From Mycobacteriales bacterium (GTDB taxonomy: Bacteria > Actinomycetota > Actinomycetes > DATLTS01), in the NCBI GenBank assembly GCA_035533475.1, contig DATLTS010000048.1:156928-220927 (forward strand): a DNA stretch of 64,000 bases, given 5' to 3'. Numbering within the stretch: position 1 is the stretch's first letter; each line of letters begins with the position of its first letter. The position numbers and the translations under genes are program-made. This document shows, piece by piece, positions 28,002 to 39,700 of the stretch. The notes under the pieces were generated by a model. The model was not told where the DNA came from and did not search any database. It saw nothing but the letters and a program-made list of their open reading frames with translations.

Positions 28002-28721
28002 GTGACCGCCGAGCCCGACCTCGTTGCCCTGATCGTCGACTACGGCGGAGTCCTCACCAACGGCCTGGCCGAGACGATGGCGGCATGGTGTACCAGCGAC
28101 GGGATAGACGCGGGGGAGTTCGAGCGGGCCATGCGGGAGTGGCTCGGTCCTGGCTACGGCGCAGATGCTGAGCTCAACCCGGTGCATGCCCTCGAGCGCG
28201 GCGAGCTCGCCATCCCAGACTTCGAGCGCCAGCTTGCGACCCGGCTGACGGCTCGAGGGGGCAGACCGGTGCGGGCCGATGGTCTGCTCACGCGCATGTT
28301 CGCGGCGTTCCAGCTCGATCCACGGATGCTCGACGTGGTCCGCCGCTGCCACCGGGCCGGGATCCGCACAGCGTTGCTGTCCAACTCCTGGGGCTTGGAC
28401 TACCCCAGGGATGGTTGGCCCGAACTTTTCGATGTCACGGTGATCTCCGGTGAGGTCGGCATGCGCAAGCCGGAACCGGACATCTACCGACTTACCGCCG
28501 ACCGGCTCGGGGTCCAGACGACGCAGTGTGTCTTCGTCGACGACCTCGCACCCAACGTGCGGGGTGCGGTGACTGTCGGAATGGTGGGTATTCAGCATCA
28601 CGATGCGGCCGAGACCTCGGCGGAACTCGAAGAACTATTCGGCATCCGCTTCGGCCCCGCGCCGGACGCTGCGGCGGACGCGGAGCGTGACACGATGGGC
28701 CCTATAGGCGACGGAGGCTGA
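28002..28721 (+). CDS. HAD-superfamily hydrolase
   Basis: A 239-residue HAD subfamily IA protein from GTG 28002. Motif I is VDYGGVLTN: the nucleophile Asp is present, but the usual second Asp is Gly, as in epoxide-hydrolase/ACAD10-type HAD domains. Motif II is LLSNSW, motif III the lysine in [10 protein letters not shown], and motif [13 protein letters not shown] helical cap lies between motifs I and II. It could be a phosphatase on a small metabolite. Its divergent placement with an ACAD10/11-like dehydrogenase mirrors the domain fusion in animal ACAD10. Confidence 0.85.
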   Translation: MTAEPDLVALIVDYGGVLTNGLAETMAAWCTSDGIDAGEFERAMREWLGPGYGADAELNPVHALERGELAIPDFERQLATRLTARGGRPVRADGLLTRMFAAFQLDPRMLDVVRRCHRAGIRTALLSNSWGLDYPRDGWPELFDVTVISGEVGMRKPEPDIYRLTADRLGVQTTQCVFVDDLAPNVRGAVTVGMVGIQHHDAAETSAELEELFGIRFGPAPDAAADAERDTMGPIGDGG

Positions 28722-28731
28722 AAGGTGGGCC

Positions 28732-30123
28732 ATGGTTGATCGACTGAGCCCCCTTGACATGTCGTTCCTATACCTCGAAACGCCGACTACCGCGATGCAC
28801 GTCGGGAGTGTGGCGATCTTCGCGATGCCGGGCGCAGGCTTCGACTACGACCGGTTGGTCGATCTGATCAGCGCGCGGATCAGGCTGGTCCCACGTTTCC
28901 GTCAGAAGCTGCGCGGCATCCCGGGACACTTGGCCAACCCGGTGTGGGTCGACGACCCCGAATTCGACATCAGCCATCACGTCCGTCGCAGCGCGCTGCC
29001 CCGACCGGGCAGCCTCGACCAGCTCCGCGAGCTGATCGGTCGCGTGCAGTCCCGCCAACTCGATCGCACCCGGCCGCTGTGGGAGATGTACCTCGTCGAG
29101 GGCCTTGCCGATGGGCGGTTCGCCATCATCACCAAGACGCACCACGCAATGGTCGACGGGGTGAGCGCGCTCGATATCGGCACCGTGATCCTCGACACCG
29201 AGCCGGAGCCGCGTGCGGTTTCGCCGGACACCTGGGCGCCGGCGCCGGAGCCGACGTCGCTAGACCTGGTCGCCGATGCGATTCTCGACCTGGTCCGGCG
29301 CCCGACCGCGGTGCTGGACACCGTGCGCGCTGAGGTCACCGACGTGCGGGCCATCGCCGCAAAGGTGCTGAATACGGCGGGCGGACTGATTGCGGCGGCT
29401 CGGACGGCAGCCCGGGTCGCCCCCGACTCTCCGCTCAACGCTGACATCGGCGAGCAGCGCCGATTCGGGATGGCCGTCACCGAGCTGGACGACTACAAAC
29501 GCGTCCGTAAATCCCACGGCGGAACAGTGAACGACGTTGTACTCGCCACCGTGGCCGGGGCGCTCAGGACCTGGCTGCTCACCCGTGGCGAGCCGGTGAC
29601 GCCGAAGACGTCGGTCCGGGCCATGGTTCCGGTGAGCGTTCGGCCGCAGGGGGCCGATGGCTCCCTCGGCAACCAGGTGTCCGCCTATTTCGTCGACCTG
29701 CCGGTCGGTGAACCGAATCCGGTGGTCCGGTTGCACCAGGTGAGCCACGCGATGAAGGGTCACAGGGAGACCGGCCGGTCGGTGGGCGCGGACGCGATCG
29801 TCGCGCTATCCGGTTTCGCGCCGCCGACGATCCACTCGGCCGCGGCCCGGCTGGCCGCCGGCTTCACCCGTCGGCTGTTCGACGTCGTCGTCACCAACGT
29901 GCCGGGCCCGCAGTTCCCGCTCTACGCGGGGGGTGCGCGGATGCTCGAGTGCTATCCGGTGGTTCCGCTCGCTCGAGGGCAGGCCGTCAGCATTGGGCTG
30001 ACCTCATACAACGGCGGGGTGTACTACGGGATGAACTGTGACCGCGATGCCATGCCGGACGTCGACGTCCTGGCCAGTTGCACCGGGGAGTCCCTCGCCG
30101 AGCTCGTCGAGACGGTTCGATGA
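28732..30123 (+). CDS. Wax ester synthase/diacylglycerol acyltransferase (WS/DGAT)
   Basis: A 463-residue O-acyltransferase that makes triacylglycerols or wax esters from acyl-CoA. It starts at ATG 28732, 10 bases after the HAD gene. The catalytic HHxxxDG is THHAMVDG with H137, H138, D142. Further family marks are PLDMSFLYLET at the N-terminus, the NDVVLATVAGALRTWL helix and the NVPGPQFPLYAGG loop. It acts at the inner membrane or lipid-body surface. Its ATGA overlap with the patatin-like gene suggests one transcript with lipid storage and turnover functions. Confidence 0.93.
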   Translation: MVDRLSPLDMSFLYLETPTTAMHVGSVAIFAMPGAGFDYDRLVDLISARIRLVPRFRQKLRGIPGHLANPVWVDDPEFDISHHVRRSALPRPGSLDQLRELIGRVQSRQLDRTRPLWEMYLVEGLADGRFAIITKTHHAMVDGVSALDIGTVILDTEPEPRAVSPDTWAPAPEPTSLDLVADAILDLVRRPTAVLDTVRAEVTDVRAIAAKVLNTAGGLIAAARTAARVAPDSPLNADIGEQRRFGMAVTELDDYKRVRKSHGGTVNDVVLATVAGALRTWLLTRGEPVTPKTSVRAMVPVSVRPQGADGSLGNQVSAYFVDLPVGEPNPVVRLHQVSHAMKGHRETGRSVGADAIVALSGFAPPTIHSAAARLAAGFTRRLFDVVVTNVPGPQFPLYAGGARMLECYPVVPLARGQAVSIGLTSYNGGVYYGMNCDRDAMPDVDVLASCTGESLAELVETVR

Positions 30124-31106
30124 GTCCCCGCCGCGGGCGGACATCCACGCCACGCCGGGGCTTGGTCCTCGGCGGCGGCGGCGTGCTCGGCGCGGCCTGG
30201 ATGACTGGCGCCCTGTCAGTCGTCGAGGACCGACTGGGGTGGGACGTCCGTCAGGCCGAGGTCATCATCGGAACGTCGGCCGGCTCGGTGCTCGCAGCTC
30301 TGATCGGCTGCGGTATCGGCGTGCCCACCCTGGTCAACCACCAACGTGGTCAGCTCGGCCCGGACGACCCGACCATTTCCTTCGACTCGGACCGGGCCAG
30401 CGGTGGCGCGCTCCCCCCGCGGCCGCGATTCGGCATCGGCTCGACCGCCCTCCTCGCCCGGGCCGCCGTCCGGCCGCTCCGCTATCCGCCGCTGGCTGCC
30501 TTCTCCGCGGTCCTCCCGCACGGTCGGGGCACTCTCGAACCGGTGGGTGCCCTCATCGACGCGGTCGCCCCGCCCGGGGAATGGGCGCCGCACCCGGCTG
30601 TCTGGATCGTCACGATGGACTACGACCGGGGGCGCCGAGTCGCCTTCGGCCGACCCGGAGCCGCACCGGCGGCACTCGACCTCGCGGTGATGGCCTCCTG
30701 CGCGATCCCGGGCTGGTATGCCCCCGTCATGATCGGTGGGCGCCGCTACGTCGACGGTGGCACCTGCTCGCCTACGTCGCTCGACCTGCTGGCTGGCTGG
30801 GGGCTCGATGAGGCCGTGGTCCTTGCGCCGATGGCTGCGTTCGAGCTCGACGATCCCCCGTCTCTGGTCGGGCGGCTCGAGCGGCGTTTCCGGCGCGCGG
30901 TGACCAAGCGGATGCTCCGGGAGGCACACAAGGTCCGCCGCGGGGGCACCTCGGTCACCGTGCTCGCCCCGGGCCGCGAGGACCTCGAGACCATCGGCGT
31001 CAATCTCATGGACCCGTCCCGGCGCCTTTCGGTCCTGGAGACCTCGCTGCGGACCTCTGCCGTCGCCCTGGACAGCCGCGCGCACGAACTGCCGGCCGCC
31101 GGCTGA
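30120..31106 (+). CDS. Patatin-like phospholipase/acyl hydrolase
   Basis: A 328-residue protein from ATG 30120. It has the patatin oxyanion loop LVLGGGGVLGAAW (about 15-27), nucleophile elbow GTSAGS with S53, and the dyad aspartate in YVDGGTCSP. No signal peptide is visible, so it probably acts on membrane lipids or storage lipids from the cytoplasm. It is coupled to the WS/DGAT gene by a 4-base overlap, which suggests acyl-lipid mobilisation opposite to synthesis. The exact substrate is unknown. Confidence 0.88.
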   Translation: MSPRRGRTSTPRRGLVLGGGGVLGAAWMTGALSVVEDRLGWDVRQAEVIIGTSAGSVLAALIGCGIGVPTLVNHQRGQLGPDDPTISFDSDRASGGALPPRPRFGIGSTALLARAAVRPLRYPPLAAFSAVLPHGRGTLEPVGALIDAVAPPGEWAPHPAVWIVTMDYDRGRRVAFGRPGAAPAALDLAVMASCAIPGWYAPVMIGGRRYVDGGTCSPTSLDLLAGWGLDEAVVLAPMAAFELDDPPSLVGRLERRFRRAVTKRMLREAHKVRRGGTSVTVLAPGREDLETIGVNLMDPSRRLSVLETSLRTSAVALDSRAHELPAAG

Positions 31107-31123
31107 GCGAGGCCCAGACCCCG

Positions 31124-31627
31124 GTGCGCGTCTACCTGCCCGCGACGCTCCCGGCACTCGCCGCATGGCTGGCTGCCGGACAGGTGCCGCAGGGACACGG
31201 GGCTGCGGTTACCCCCGCATTGCGGGAGTGGTATCGGAGCGGGGACCTCGAGGAGCTGGAGTACGCCGCCATGATCGAGGCTGCCCGGGCTTCGCTGCGC
31301 CTCCTCGCCGTGGATGCGCAAGCGCCGAGGAGGAGGGTTGTCGTTGTAGCCGATGTTGAGGCCGACACCGCGGTTACGCCGGACGTCGCAGCTGGGCGCG
31401 CCGCAGTGCACGTAGGCGGCCCGATCAGGTGGAACCGGGTCGCAGCCGTCCACGTCGATGACCCGGCCGCCGAGCCAGTCATCGCGCGGGCGCTGCTCGA
31501 CCCAACCGCAGCCGACGCGGCCCGATGCCTCGACGACGTCGACGCCTGTGAGCTGGCCTGGTACGCCACCCAGGAGATCCCCGATCTGCTGGCCGCTGGC
31601 GCGAAGGAGGACCGGTGGACGCAGTAA
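31124..31627 (+). CDS. DUF6912 family protein
   Basis: A 167-residue protein from GTG 31124. It begins RVYLPATLPALAAWLAAGQV, with the later pattern ALREWYRSGDLEELEYAAMIEAARASLRLL, then VVVVADVEADTA and IRWNRVAAVHVDDP. This matches the small actinobacterial DUF6912 family encoded near P5C dehydrogenase or secA genes. There are no catalytic motifs. It overlaps the pruA start by 13 bases, so it is likely co-translated with that gene. Function unknown. Confidence 0.7.
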   Translation: MRVYLPATLPALAAWLAAGQVPQGHGAAVTPALREWYRSGDLEELEYAAMIEAARASLRLLAVDAQAPRRRVVVVADVEADTAVTPDVAAGRAAVHVGGPIRWNRVAAVHVDDPAAEPVIARALLDPTAADAARCLDDVDACELAWYATQEIPDLLAAGAKEDRWTQ

Positions 31628-33240
31628 CCCTGGTGCCGCCGCCGATCAACGAGCCGGTGCGCGGGTACGCGGCCGGATCGGCGGAGCGTGCGGGGCTGGA
31701 GTCCCGGCTCAAGGAGCTCGCGGCCGCCCCCGTCGAGCTACCCATGACGGTCGACGGCGCAACGAGGGTCGGAACCGGGGAACCGATCGCCGTGGTGCAG
31801 CCGCACCGGTATCGGGCGGTTCTCGGCTGGCTGCGCGACGCCGGCCCCGGCGACGTCACCGCAGCGATCGACGCGGCACTCACCGCCGCGCCGGCCTGGC
31901 GGGATCTCGACTTCGCGGACCGGGCGGCGATCTTCCTCAAGGCCGCCGACCTGCTGACCGGCCCGTGGCGGGACACCTTGAACGCCGCGACCATGCTCGG
32001 TCAGTCGAAGACCGTCCATCAGGCGGAGATCGACGCGGTCTGCGAACTGGCCGACTTCTGGCGGTTCAACGTCGCCTTTGCCCGGCAGGTGCTTGCCGAG
32101 CAGCCGGGTTCAGCGACCGGGACCTGGAATCGCACCGACCACCGGCCACTCGAGGGCTTCGTGCTCGCCATCACACCGTTCAACTTCACCGCGATCGCGG
32201 GAAATCTGCCGACCGCGCCGGTATTGATGGGAAATGTCGTCGTTTGGAAGCCGGCGCCGACCCAGCAACTCGCGGCGCACTTCACCTTGCGCCTGCTCGA
32301 GGCGGCGGGGCTGCCGCCTGGGGTGATCAACCTGGTCACCGGGGGCGGGGCCGCAGTGAGCGAGGTCGCGCTGCCGCACCGGTACCTAGCGGGGATCCAC
32401 TTCACCGGTTCCACGGCGACCTTCCAGCAGCTGTGGCGCACGGTCGGCGAGCACATCGCCGGCTACGCCGGCTACCCCCGGCTCGTTGGCGAGACTGGCG
32501 GCAAGGATTTCGTCATCGCGCACCCCTCCGCCGACCGGGCGGCGCTTCGGACCGCGCTGGTACGTGGGGCGTTCGAATACCAGGGGCAGAAGTGCTCGGC
32601 CGCCTCCCGGGCGTATCTACCGGCGTCGATTTGGGCGCGACTTCGGGACGACCTGATCGAGGAAGTCCGGTCACTGCGGATGGGGGATGTGACCGATTTC
32701 TCCAACTTCATGGGTGCGGTGATCGACGAGCGGGCGTTCCGGCGACTCTCGGGTGTGCTTCAGCGGGTCAATGCCGATCCGTCGCTCAGCGTTCTCGCCG
32801 GCGGTGGGACCGATGAGTCGGAGGGGTGGTTTGTCCAGCCGACCGTTGTACTCGGCACCGACCCGACGAACGAGGTTTTCACGACCGAATACTTCGGGCC
32901 GCTGCTCGCCATTCACGTGTATGAGGATGCGCAGTTCGTGTCGACCGTCGAGCACGCTGCCACGGTCGGCCCCTACGCCCTTACCGGATCGATCTTTGCC
33001 ACCGACCGGACAGCGATCGCCTCGGCCGGCCAGATCCTGCGGTTCGCAGCCGGGAACTTCTACATCAACGACAAGCCGACCGGTGCCGTGGTCGGCCAGC
33101 AGCCGTTCGGTGGTGCCCGCGCAAGCGGGACGAATGACAAGGCTGGGTCGGCGGTCAACCTGTTGCGCTGGGTGTCCCCGCGGGTGATCAAAGAGACGTT
33201 CGTGCCGGCCACGGACTACCGATACCCGCACATGCGCTGA
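31615..33240 (+). CDS. pruA: 1-Pyrroline-5-carboxylate (L-glutamate gamma-semialdehyde) dehydrogenase
   Basis: A 541-residue aldehyde dehydrogenase that oxidises glutamate semialdehyde to glutamate with NAD+, the second step of proline catabolism. Motifs: FVLAITPFNFTAIAGN (NAD site), LVGETGGKDF with the general-base Glu, and EYQGQKCSAASR with catalytic Cys327. Near the end, PFGGARASGTNDKAGS is typical of PruA rather than other ALDHs. It starts at GTG 31615. A proline dehydrogenase gene is not in the window. Confidence 0.93.
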   Translation: MDAVTLVPPPINEPVRGYAAGSAERAGLESRLKELAAAPVELPMTVDGATRVGTGEPIAVVQPHRYRAVLGWLRDAGPGDVTAAIDAALTAAPAWRDLDFADRAAIFLKAADLLTGPWRDTLNAATMLGQSKTVHQAEIDAVCELADFWRFNVAFARQVLAEQPGSATGTWNRTDHRPLEGFVLAITPFNFTAIAGNLPTAPVLMGNVVVWKPAPTQQLAAHFTLRLLEAAGLPPGVINLVTGGGAAVSEVALPHRYLAGIHFTGSTATFQQLWRTVGEHIAGYAGYPRLVGETGGKDFVIAHPSADRAALRTALVRGAFEYQGQKCSAASRAYLPASIWARLRDDLIEEVRSLRMGDVTDFSNFMGAVIDERAFRRLSGVLQRVNADPSLSVLAGGGTDESEGWFVQPTVVLGTDPTNEVFTTEYFGPLLAIHVYEDAQFVSTVEHAATVGPYALTGSIFATDRTAIASAGQILRFAAGNFYINDKPTGAVVGQQPFGGARASGTNDKAGSAVNLLRWVSPRVIKETFVPATDYRYPHMR

Positions 33241-33252
33241 CCTGCCGTCTGC

Positions 33253-33606
33253 TCAGCTCCGGAGGCGGGCCCGGTCCAGGGCCTCCGCTACGTACCGGCT
33301 GAAGCGATGTTGCACCGCCTGTTTTGTAACCCCCATGGCCCCGCCGATTCTCGACCAGGATTGCCCGTGTGCCCGGGCCTCACCGACCAGGGAGAGCATG
33401 GCCCAGTCGATCCGCTCCGAGATCTCGGCGCACCGGCCGAGCGCGGCGAGCAGGGTCTCCGGCCGGTCGTCGACCGGGTTGCCGGTCTCGGCCAGGAGCG
33501 AGCGCAGTGATCTGATCACGGTAATCAACGCCGGGTCTCCGGAACGCGCGCCGCCGAGCCACTCCGGATCCGGGAAGGCCGGATAGGGCCAGGACGAGGT
33601 GACCAC
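33253..33606 (-). CDS. Small helix-turn-helix DNA-binding protein
   Basis: A 117-residue protein starting at GTG 33606. The C-terminal third carries a helix-turn-helix, SWSRIGGAMGVTKQAVQHRFS, of the kind found in a common actinobacterial family; the N-terminal part is helical (ERIDWAMLSLVGEARAHG). It is probably leaderless: a good promoter ends 6 bases before the GTG. It is divergent from the giant Ig-like gene across 173 bases and may control it; this is inference. Confidence 0.75.
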   Translation of the reverse strand: MVTSSWPYPAFPDPEWLGGARSGDPALITVIRSLRSLLAETGNPVDDRPETLLAALGRCAEISERIDWAMLSLVGEARAHGQSWSRIGGAMGVTKQAVQHRFSRYVAEALDRARLRS

Positions 33607-33612
33607 GGATCC

Positions 33613-33641
33613 AGGCTAATCGATCTTCGTTCGCCTGTCAA
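33613..33641 (-). promoter_or_regulatory. Promoter of the small HTH gene (leaderless)
   Basis: On the minus strand, a -35 TTGACA (33641-33636) is followed by a 17-base spacer and a -10 TAGCCT (33618-33613). The GTG start is 6 bases downstream, so transcription should begin at or next to the start codon. The -35 is also the left half of an inverted repeat, TGTCAA-N6-TTGACG (33636-33653), which may be an operator. Confidence 0.6.
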
Positions 33642-33779
33642 TCTTTCTTGACGCTCGTCAACGTACCTTGTCGTGCCCGGGTTTCGCCCGATCTGTCGGC
33701 CATCTGGTCCATTTATCGAGCGGCCATCGGACCTCAACCCACGGCCGATACCGACCGATGCGACCCATGAGGTGGAGGC

Positions 33780-36700
33780 GTGGGACTAAGGGGTCCGGCT
33801 GAACGCGCGCGGAAGGTGTTGCGCGCGCTTGTCGTCATGGGCGCCGCCGGGGTCGGAATCGCGCTCGCCGCCGGCACGGCGCAAGCCTCCGGCGGCCCCG
33901 TGATCACGATCACCGCCCCACCTTCGCCCTCGACCAATCCCAGCCCCACCTTCACGGTGACCTGGGATTCGACTGCCGTTACGGTCACTTGCTCGCTCAC
34001 CGGCCCGAACGCCTACGTCTACACCCCCGCCAGCTGCGCCTCAGTCACCCCGCCGAGCCCCCTGACGACCGACGGTGTGTACACGCTCACCGTCAACGCG
34101 ACCAACGCCTCGAACGTCACCTCGACCGCCACCGCCACCTACCAGCTCGAGACCCAGCCGCCGAGCCTCACGGCCAGCGTGTCCCCAGCCTCACCCTCGA
34201 ACAACCGCAGCCCGACCTTCACGGTCACTGTCGGCTCCACGACCACCTCGCTCACCTGCACCCTCACCGGGCCGTCTGGCTACAGCCTGACCCCGACCAG
34301 CTGCGCCACGGTCACACCGCCGAGCCCACTCGCCGTGGACGGGACCTACACGCTGTCGGCGAAAGCTACCGACGGTGCCGGGAACTCGAGCACGACGACC
34401 GTGACCTACGTCCTCGACACGGTCGCCCCCACGGTTACGACCTCGGTGGCCCCGGCTGCGCTGTCGAACGACCGGACGCCGACGTTCAGCTCGACGAGCT
34501 CGGACCCGGTCGGGCTGGCTTCGGTGACCTGCACGCTGACCGGGCCGGGCGGGTACAGCGTGACCCCCGGGTCGTGCGGTTCGTTCACCCCGGCGTCGCT
34601 GACCACGGATGGGACGTACACGTTCAGGGTGACCGCGGTGGACACCGCGGGGAACTCGGCGACCTCGAGCGTGGGTTACGTCCTCGACACGGTCGCCCCC
34701 ACGGTGACGACCGCGGTGGCGCCGGCGGCGCTGTCGAACGATCGGACGCCGACGTTCAGCTCGACGAGCTCCGACCCGGTGGGGCTGACTTCGGTTACCT
34801 GCACGGTGACCGGCCCCGGCGGGTACAGCGTGACCCCGGCGGGCTGCGGTTCGTTCACCCCGGCGTCGCTGACCACGGACGGGACCTACACGTTCAAGGT
34901 GACCGCGGTGGACACCGCGGGGAACCAGACCACGTCCAGCGTCACCTACACCCTCGCCACGGTGCCGCCGACGGTGACGACCGCGGTGGCGCCGGCGGCG
35001 CTGTCGAACGATCGGACGCCGACGTTCAGCTCGACGACCTCGGACCCGGTCGGGCTGACTTCGGTGACTTGCACGGTGACCGGCCCGGGCGGGTACAGCG
35101 TGACCCCGGCGGGCTGTGGTTCGTTCACCCCGGCGTCGCTCACCACGGACGGGACGTACACGTTCAGGGTGACCGCGGTGGACACCGCGGGGAACTCGGC
35201 GACCTCGAGCGTGGGTTACACCTTGGACACGGTGCCGCCGACCGTGACGACCGCGGTGGCCCCGGCTGCGCTGTCGAATGATCGGACGCCGACGTTCAGC
35301 TCGACGACCTCGGACCCGGTGGGGCTGACTTCGGTTACCTGCACGGTGACCGGGCCGGGGGGCTACAGCGTGACCCCGGGGTCGTGCGGTTCGTTCACCC
35401 CGGCGTCGCTGACCACGGATGGGACCTACACGTTCACCGTCACGGCTTTGGACACCGCGGGGAACCAGACCACGTCCAGCGTCACATACACCCTCGACAC
35501 GGTGCCGCCGACGGTGACGACCGCGGTGGCGCCGGCTGCGCTGTCGAATGATCGGACGCCGACGTTCAGCTCGACGACCTCGGACCCGGTGGGGCTGACT
35601 TCGGTTACCTGCACGGTGACCGGCCCGGGCGGGTACAGCGTGACCCCGGCGGGCTGCGGTTCGTTCACCCCGGCGTCGCTGACCACCGACGGGACCTACA
35701 CGTTCACGGTGACCGCGGTGGATACCGCGGGGAACTCGGCGACCTCGAGCGTGGGCTACACCTTGGACACGGTGCCGCCGACCGTGACGACCGCGGTGGC
35801 CCCGGCTGCGCTGTCGAATGACCGGACGCCGACGTTCAGCTCGACGACCTCGGACCCGGTCGGGCTGACTTCGGTGACCTGCACGGTGACCGGCCCCGGC
35901 GGGTACAGCGTGACCCCGGCGGGCTGCGGTTCGTTCACCCCGGCGTCGCTCACCACGGACGGGACCTACACGTTCACGGTGACCGCGGTCGACGCCGCCG
36001 GGAACTCGGCGACCTCGAGCGTGGGCTACGCCCTGGACACGGTCGCCCCCACGGTTACGACCGCGGTGGCCCCGGCTGCGCTGTCGAATGATCGGACCCC
36101 GACGTTCAGCTCGACGACCTCGGACCCGGTGGGGCTGACTTCGGTTACCTGCACGGTGACCGGGCCGGGGGGCTACAGCGTGACCCCGGGGTCGTGCGGT
36201 TCGTTCACCCCGGCGTCGCTGACCACGGACGGGACGTACACGTTCACGGTGACCGCGGTGGACACCGCCGGAAACTCGGCGACCTCGAGCGTGGGCTACA
36301 CCTTGGACACGGTCGCCCCCACCGTGACGACGTCGGTGGCGCCGGCGGCGCTGTCGAATGATCGGACGCCGACGTTCAGCTCGACGACCTCGGACCCGGT
36401 GGGGCTGACCTCAGTGACTTGCACGCTATCCGGTCCCGGCGGGTACAGCGTGACCCCCGGGTCGTGCGGCTCGTTCACCCCGGCGTCGCTGACCACCGAC
36501 GGGACGTACACGTTCACGGTGACCGCGGTCGATGCCGCCGGAAACTCGAGCATCAGCAGCGCGAGCTATACCCTCGATACCGTTGTGCCCGGGGCGCCGA
36601 CCGTCACCGTCGCACCCACGGGACCTTCCAACGACAAGACCCCGACGTTCACCATCACCGGGGAGGCCGGGGCCACCTTCCATTGCGTGCTGACCGCGCC

Positions 36701-39700
36701 GGGTGGGACGACGGTTTTCACTGGTGGCTGTGGATCGCCCTTCTCGGTCCTGCTGTCGTCGGGTGACGGGCCATATGTGCTCTCCGCGACTCAGACCGAC
36801 GCCGCCGGAAACGTCGGCACGCAGAGCGGCTCGGTGACCTATACCCTCGACACGGTCCCGCCGACGGTGACGACGTCGGTGGCGCCGGCGGCGCTGTCGA
36901 ACGACCGGACGCCGACGTTCAGCTCGACGACCTCGGACCCGGTGGGGCTGACTTCGGTTACCTGCACGCTGACCGGGCCGGGGGGCTACAGCGTGACCCC
37001 GGGGTCGTGCGCCTCGTTCACCCCGGCGTCGCTGACCACGGATGGGACGTACACGTTCACCGTCACGGCTTTGGACACCGCCGGGAACTCGGCGACCTCG
37101 AGTGTGGGTTACACCTTGGACACGGTCGCCCCCACGGTGACGACCGCGGTGGCGCCGGCGGCGCTGTCGAATGACCGGACGCCGACGTTCAGCTCGACGA
37201 CCTCGGACCCGGTGGGGCTGACTTCAGTGACCTGCACGCTGACCGGCCCGGGGGGCTACAGCGTGACCCCGGGGTCGTGCGGCTCGTTCACCCCGGCGTC
37301 GCTGACCACGGACGGGACCTACACGTTCACGGTGACCGCCGTGGACACCGCGGGGAACTCGGCGGCCTCGAGCGTGGGTTACACCTTGGACACGGTCGCC
37401 CCCACGGTGACGACCGCGGTGGCGCCGGCGGCGCTGTCGAATGATCGGACCCCGACGTTCAGCTCGACGAGCTCGGACCCGGTGGGGCTGACTTCGGTGA
37501 CCTGCACGGTGACCGGCCCGGGGGGCTACAGCGTGACCCCGGGGTCGTGCGGTTCGTTCACCCCGGCGTCGCTGACCACGGACGGGACGTACACGTTCAC
37601 GGTGACCGCGGTGGATACCGCCGGTAACCAGACCACGAGCAGCGTCACCTACACCCTCGACACGGTCGCCCCCACGGTGACGACCGCGGTGGCCCCGGCG
37701 GCGCTGTCGAACGATCGGACGCCGACGTTCAGCTCGACGACCTCGGACCCGGTGGGGCTGACTTCGGTGACCTGCACGGTGACCGGCCCCGGCGGGTACA
37801 GCGTGACCCCGTGGTCGTGCGGTTCGTTCACCCCGGCGTCCCTCACCACGGACGGGACGTACACGTTCACCGTGACGGCTTTGGACACCGCCGGGAACTC
37901 GGCGACCTCGAGTGTGGGTTACACCTTGGACACGGTCCCCCCCACGGTGACGACCGCGGTGGCGCCGGCGGCGCTGTCGAACGACCCCACCCCGACGTTC
38001 AGCTCGACGACCTCCGACCCGGTCGGGGTGGCTTCGGTTACCTGCACGCTGACCGGGCCGGGCGGCTACACGCAAACCCCGGCGGGCTGTGGCTCCTTCA
38101 CCCCGGCGTCGCTCACCACCGACGGGACCTACACGTTCACGGTGACCGCCGTGGACACCGCGGGGAACTCGGCCACCTCGAGCGTGGGCTACACCTTGGA
38201 CACGGTCGCCCCCACCATCACAACCTCGGTGGCCCCGGCGGCGCTGTCGAACGACCGGACGCCGACGTTCAGCTCCACGAGCTCGGACCCGGTGGGGCTG
38301 GCTTCGGTGACTTGCACGCTGACCGGGCCGGGCGGCTACACGCAAACCCCGGCGGGCTGTGGCTCGTTCACCCCGGCGTCGCTCACCACGGACGGGACGT
38401 ACACGTTCACGGTGACCGCCGTGGACACCGCGGGGAACTCGGCGACCTCGAGCGTGGGTTACACCTTGGACACGGTCGCCCCCACGGTGACGACCGCGGT
38501 GGCGCCGGCGGCGCTGTCGAACGACCGGACGCCGACGTTCAGCTCGACGAGCTCGGACCCGGTGGGGCTGACCTCGGTTACCTGCACGGTGACCGGCCCC
38601 GGCGGGTACAGCGTGACCCCCGGGTCGTGCGGTTCGTTCACCCCGGCGTCGCTCACCACGGACGGGACCTACACGTTCACGGTGACCGCGGTGGACACCG
38701 CCGGGAACTCGAGCACGACGACCGTGACCTACGTCCTTGACACGGTCGCCCCCACGCTTACGACCGCGGTGGCCCCGGCTGCGCTGTCGAATGACCGGAC
38801 CCCGACGTTCAGCTCCACGAGCTCGGACCCGGTGGGGCTCACCTCGGTGACCTGCACGGTGACCGGCCCCGGCGGGTACAGCGTGACCCCGGGGTCGTGC
38901 GGCTCGTTCACCCCGGCGTCGCTGACCACGGACGGGACCTACACGTTCACGGTGACCGCGGTGGACACCGCCGGGAACTCGACGACGTCCAGCGTCACAT
39001 ACACCCTCGACACGGTGCCGCCGACGGTCACAACCGCGGTGGCGCCGGCGGCGCTGTCGAACGACCGGACGCCGACGTTCAGCTCGACGACCTCGGACCC
39101 GGTCGGGGTGACGTCGGTGAGCTGCACGGTGACCGGGCCGGGCGGGTACAGCGTTACCCCGGGGTCGTGCGGTTCGTTCACCCCGGCGTCGCTGACCACG
39201 GACGGGACGTACACGTTCACCGTCACGGCTTTGGACACCGCCGGGAACTCGGCCACCTCGAGCGTGGGCTACACCCTCGACACGGTGCCGCCGACCGTGA
39301 CGACCGCGGTGGCGCCGGCTGCGCTGTCCAACGACCGCACCCCGACGTTCAGCTCGACGATCTCCGACCCGGTCGGATCCACCGTTACCTGCACGGTGAC
39401 CGGCCCCGGCGGTTACACCCAAACCCCGGCGAGCTGCGCATCGTTCACCCCGGCGTCGCTGACCACGGACGGGACCTACACGTTCACCGTCACGGCGGTG
39501 GACACCGCGGGGAACTCGGCGACGTCCAGCGTCACCTACACCCTCGACACGGTGCCCCCCACCGTCACGACCGCGGTGGCGCCGGCGGCGCTGTCGAACG
39601 ACCGGACGCCGACGTTCAGCTCCACGAGCTCGGACCCGGTGGGGCTCACCTCGGTGACCTGCACGGTGACCGGCCCCGGCGGTTACACCCAAACCCCGGC

